The notes beneath the pieces were generated by a model, which saw nothing but the letters and a program-made list of their open reading frames with translations, did not search any database and was not told where the DNA came from. A DNA stretch of 5,762 bases from DATBMA01 sp036555105 (GTDB lineage: Bacteria; Actinomycetota; Acidimicrobiia; Spongiisociales; ZC4RG35): the NCBI GenBank assembly GCA_036555105.1, contig DATBMA010000090.1, positions 1-5,762 of the forward strand, read 5' to 3'. Positions 5,292 through 5,762 of this stretch are shown here, in pieces. The position numbers and the translations under genes were made by a program. The stretch's first letter is position 1. Each line of letters starts with the position of its first letter.

Positions 5292-5762
5292 GTGCGGGGA
5301 GACCCGGCCGAGTGGGAGTCGATGGGGCCGACCGCGGTGTCGATCGGCGTGTTCGACGGCGTCCACGTCGGACACCGCCGGGTGCTGGCAGGACTGGTGG
5401 CAGAGGCGAACGAAATCGGGGTCGTCCCGGCGGTGCTCACCTTCGATCCTCATCCCCTCGAGGTGCTCAACCCGGAGCGTGCCCCGGGGATGCTGACCAC
5501 CATCGACCAGAGGATCGAGCAGTTCGAACAGATCGGCATTGGGCTGGTGGGGGTGATCGCCATCAGCGACGTACGCCATCTGCTTCCCGACGAGTTCGCC
5601 CGCAGCGTCCTCCACGAGAAGCTGAACGCCCGCCAGGTAACGGTTGGGGCCGACTTCAGGTTCGGCAAGGGGAGGGAGGGGGACGCCGAGTTCCTGCGTG
5701 GCATCGGCTCGGAACTGGGCTGGACCGTCGATGTGGTCGACATGTTCGGTCTACATCACGGT
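5292..5762 (+). CDS. ribF: Riboflavin kinase / FMN adenylyltransferase RibF, N-terminal part (3' end outside the window)
   Basis: RibF phosphorylates riboflavin to FMN and adenylylates FMN to FAD. The window covers only the N-terminal adenylyltransferase domain, a nucleotidyltransferase fold. Numbered from the GTG at 5292, it shows IGVFDGVHVGH (18-28) with the HxGH-type nucleotide-binding motif, TFDPHP (50-55), and GADFRFGKGREGD from 119, a RibF signature. The riboflavin kinase domain lies beyond 5762. The start is uncertain. GTG 5292 is the first conventional start in this frame after the truB stop but has no ribosome binding site at the right distance. CTG 5277 has GGAGGT 6 bases upstream and would add TATVV after the initiator, giving an N-terminus of normal length. 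The next ATG (5322) is too close to the first strand to be attractive. Position after truB is the usual one. Confidence 0.95.
   Translation, partial: MRGDPAEWESMGPTAVSIGVFDGVHVGHRRVLAGLVAEANEIGVVPAVLTFDPHPLEVLNPERAPGMLTTIDQRIEQFEQIGIGLVGVIAISDVRHLLPDEFARSVLHEKLNARQVTVGADFRFGKGREGDAEFLRGIGSELGWTVDVVDMFGLHHG

Noticed and set aside
4286..5615. Long minus-strand open frames opposite truB and ribF
   Set aside because: They are shadows of well-supported sense genes, with no domain signatures and no start signals.

Overview
The window is a high-GC, densely packed, single-strand gene cluster for translation and RNA metabolism. In order it holds the 3' end of an upstream gene (most likely nusA), infB, ylxP (DUF503), rbfA, nrnA (DHH/DHHA1 family), truB and the 5' part of ribF. 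All genes lie on the + strand. This is the classic nusA-infB-rbfA-truB-ribF cluster. The strong G/C preference at third positions, the DUF503 gene between infB and rbfA, and the DHH gene between rbfA and truB fit an Actinomycetota-like organism, possibly an environmental, Acidimicrobiia-type lineage. That placement is an inference from gene order and composition, not from any search.

Layout: 3-320 is an acidic, repetitive C-terminal tail. 317-2320 is initiation factor IF2, 2320-2613 YlxP, 2610-2978 RbfA, 3355-4311 NrnA, 4304-5191 TruB, and 5292 (or 5277) to the window end is the FMN adenylyltransferase part of RibF. Most junctions are overlaps (ATGA at 317 and 2610, TGATG at 2318-2322, an 8-base overlap at 4304), so the genes are probably co-transcribed and translationally coupled. 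The set serves initiation (IF2), 30S maturation (RbfA, perhaps YlxP), tRNA pseudouridine-55 formation (TruB), clearance of very short RNAs (NrnA) and flavin cofactor synthesis (RibF).

Two junctions break the compact pattern, and they are the unusual parts. The 376-base rbfA-nrnA gap holds a 51-bp palindromic repeat: three head-to-tail copies, a fourth interrupted by a different hairpin-rich module, and a fifth complete copy. The truB-ribF gap holds a multi-part hairpin of about 62 bases. In both gaps a small open frame begins at the upstream stop codon (overlapping it at 2975, two bases after it at 5194) and ends on a stop that overlaps the next gene's start or possible start (ATGA at 3355, CTGA at 5277). 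The elements may therefore have been tolerated inside the operon because ribosomes can still pass from gene to gene. This is a hypothesis. The rest of the window is ordinary housekeeping sequence.
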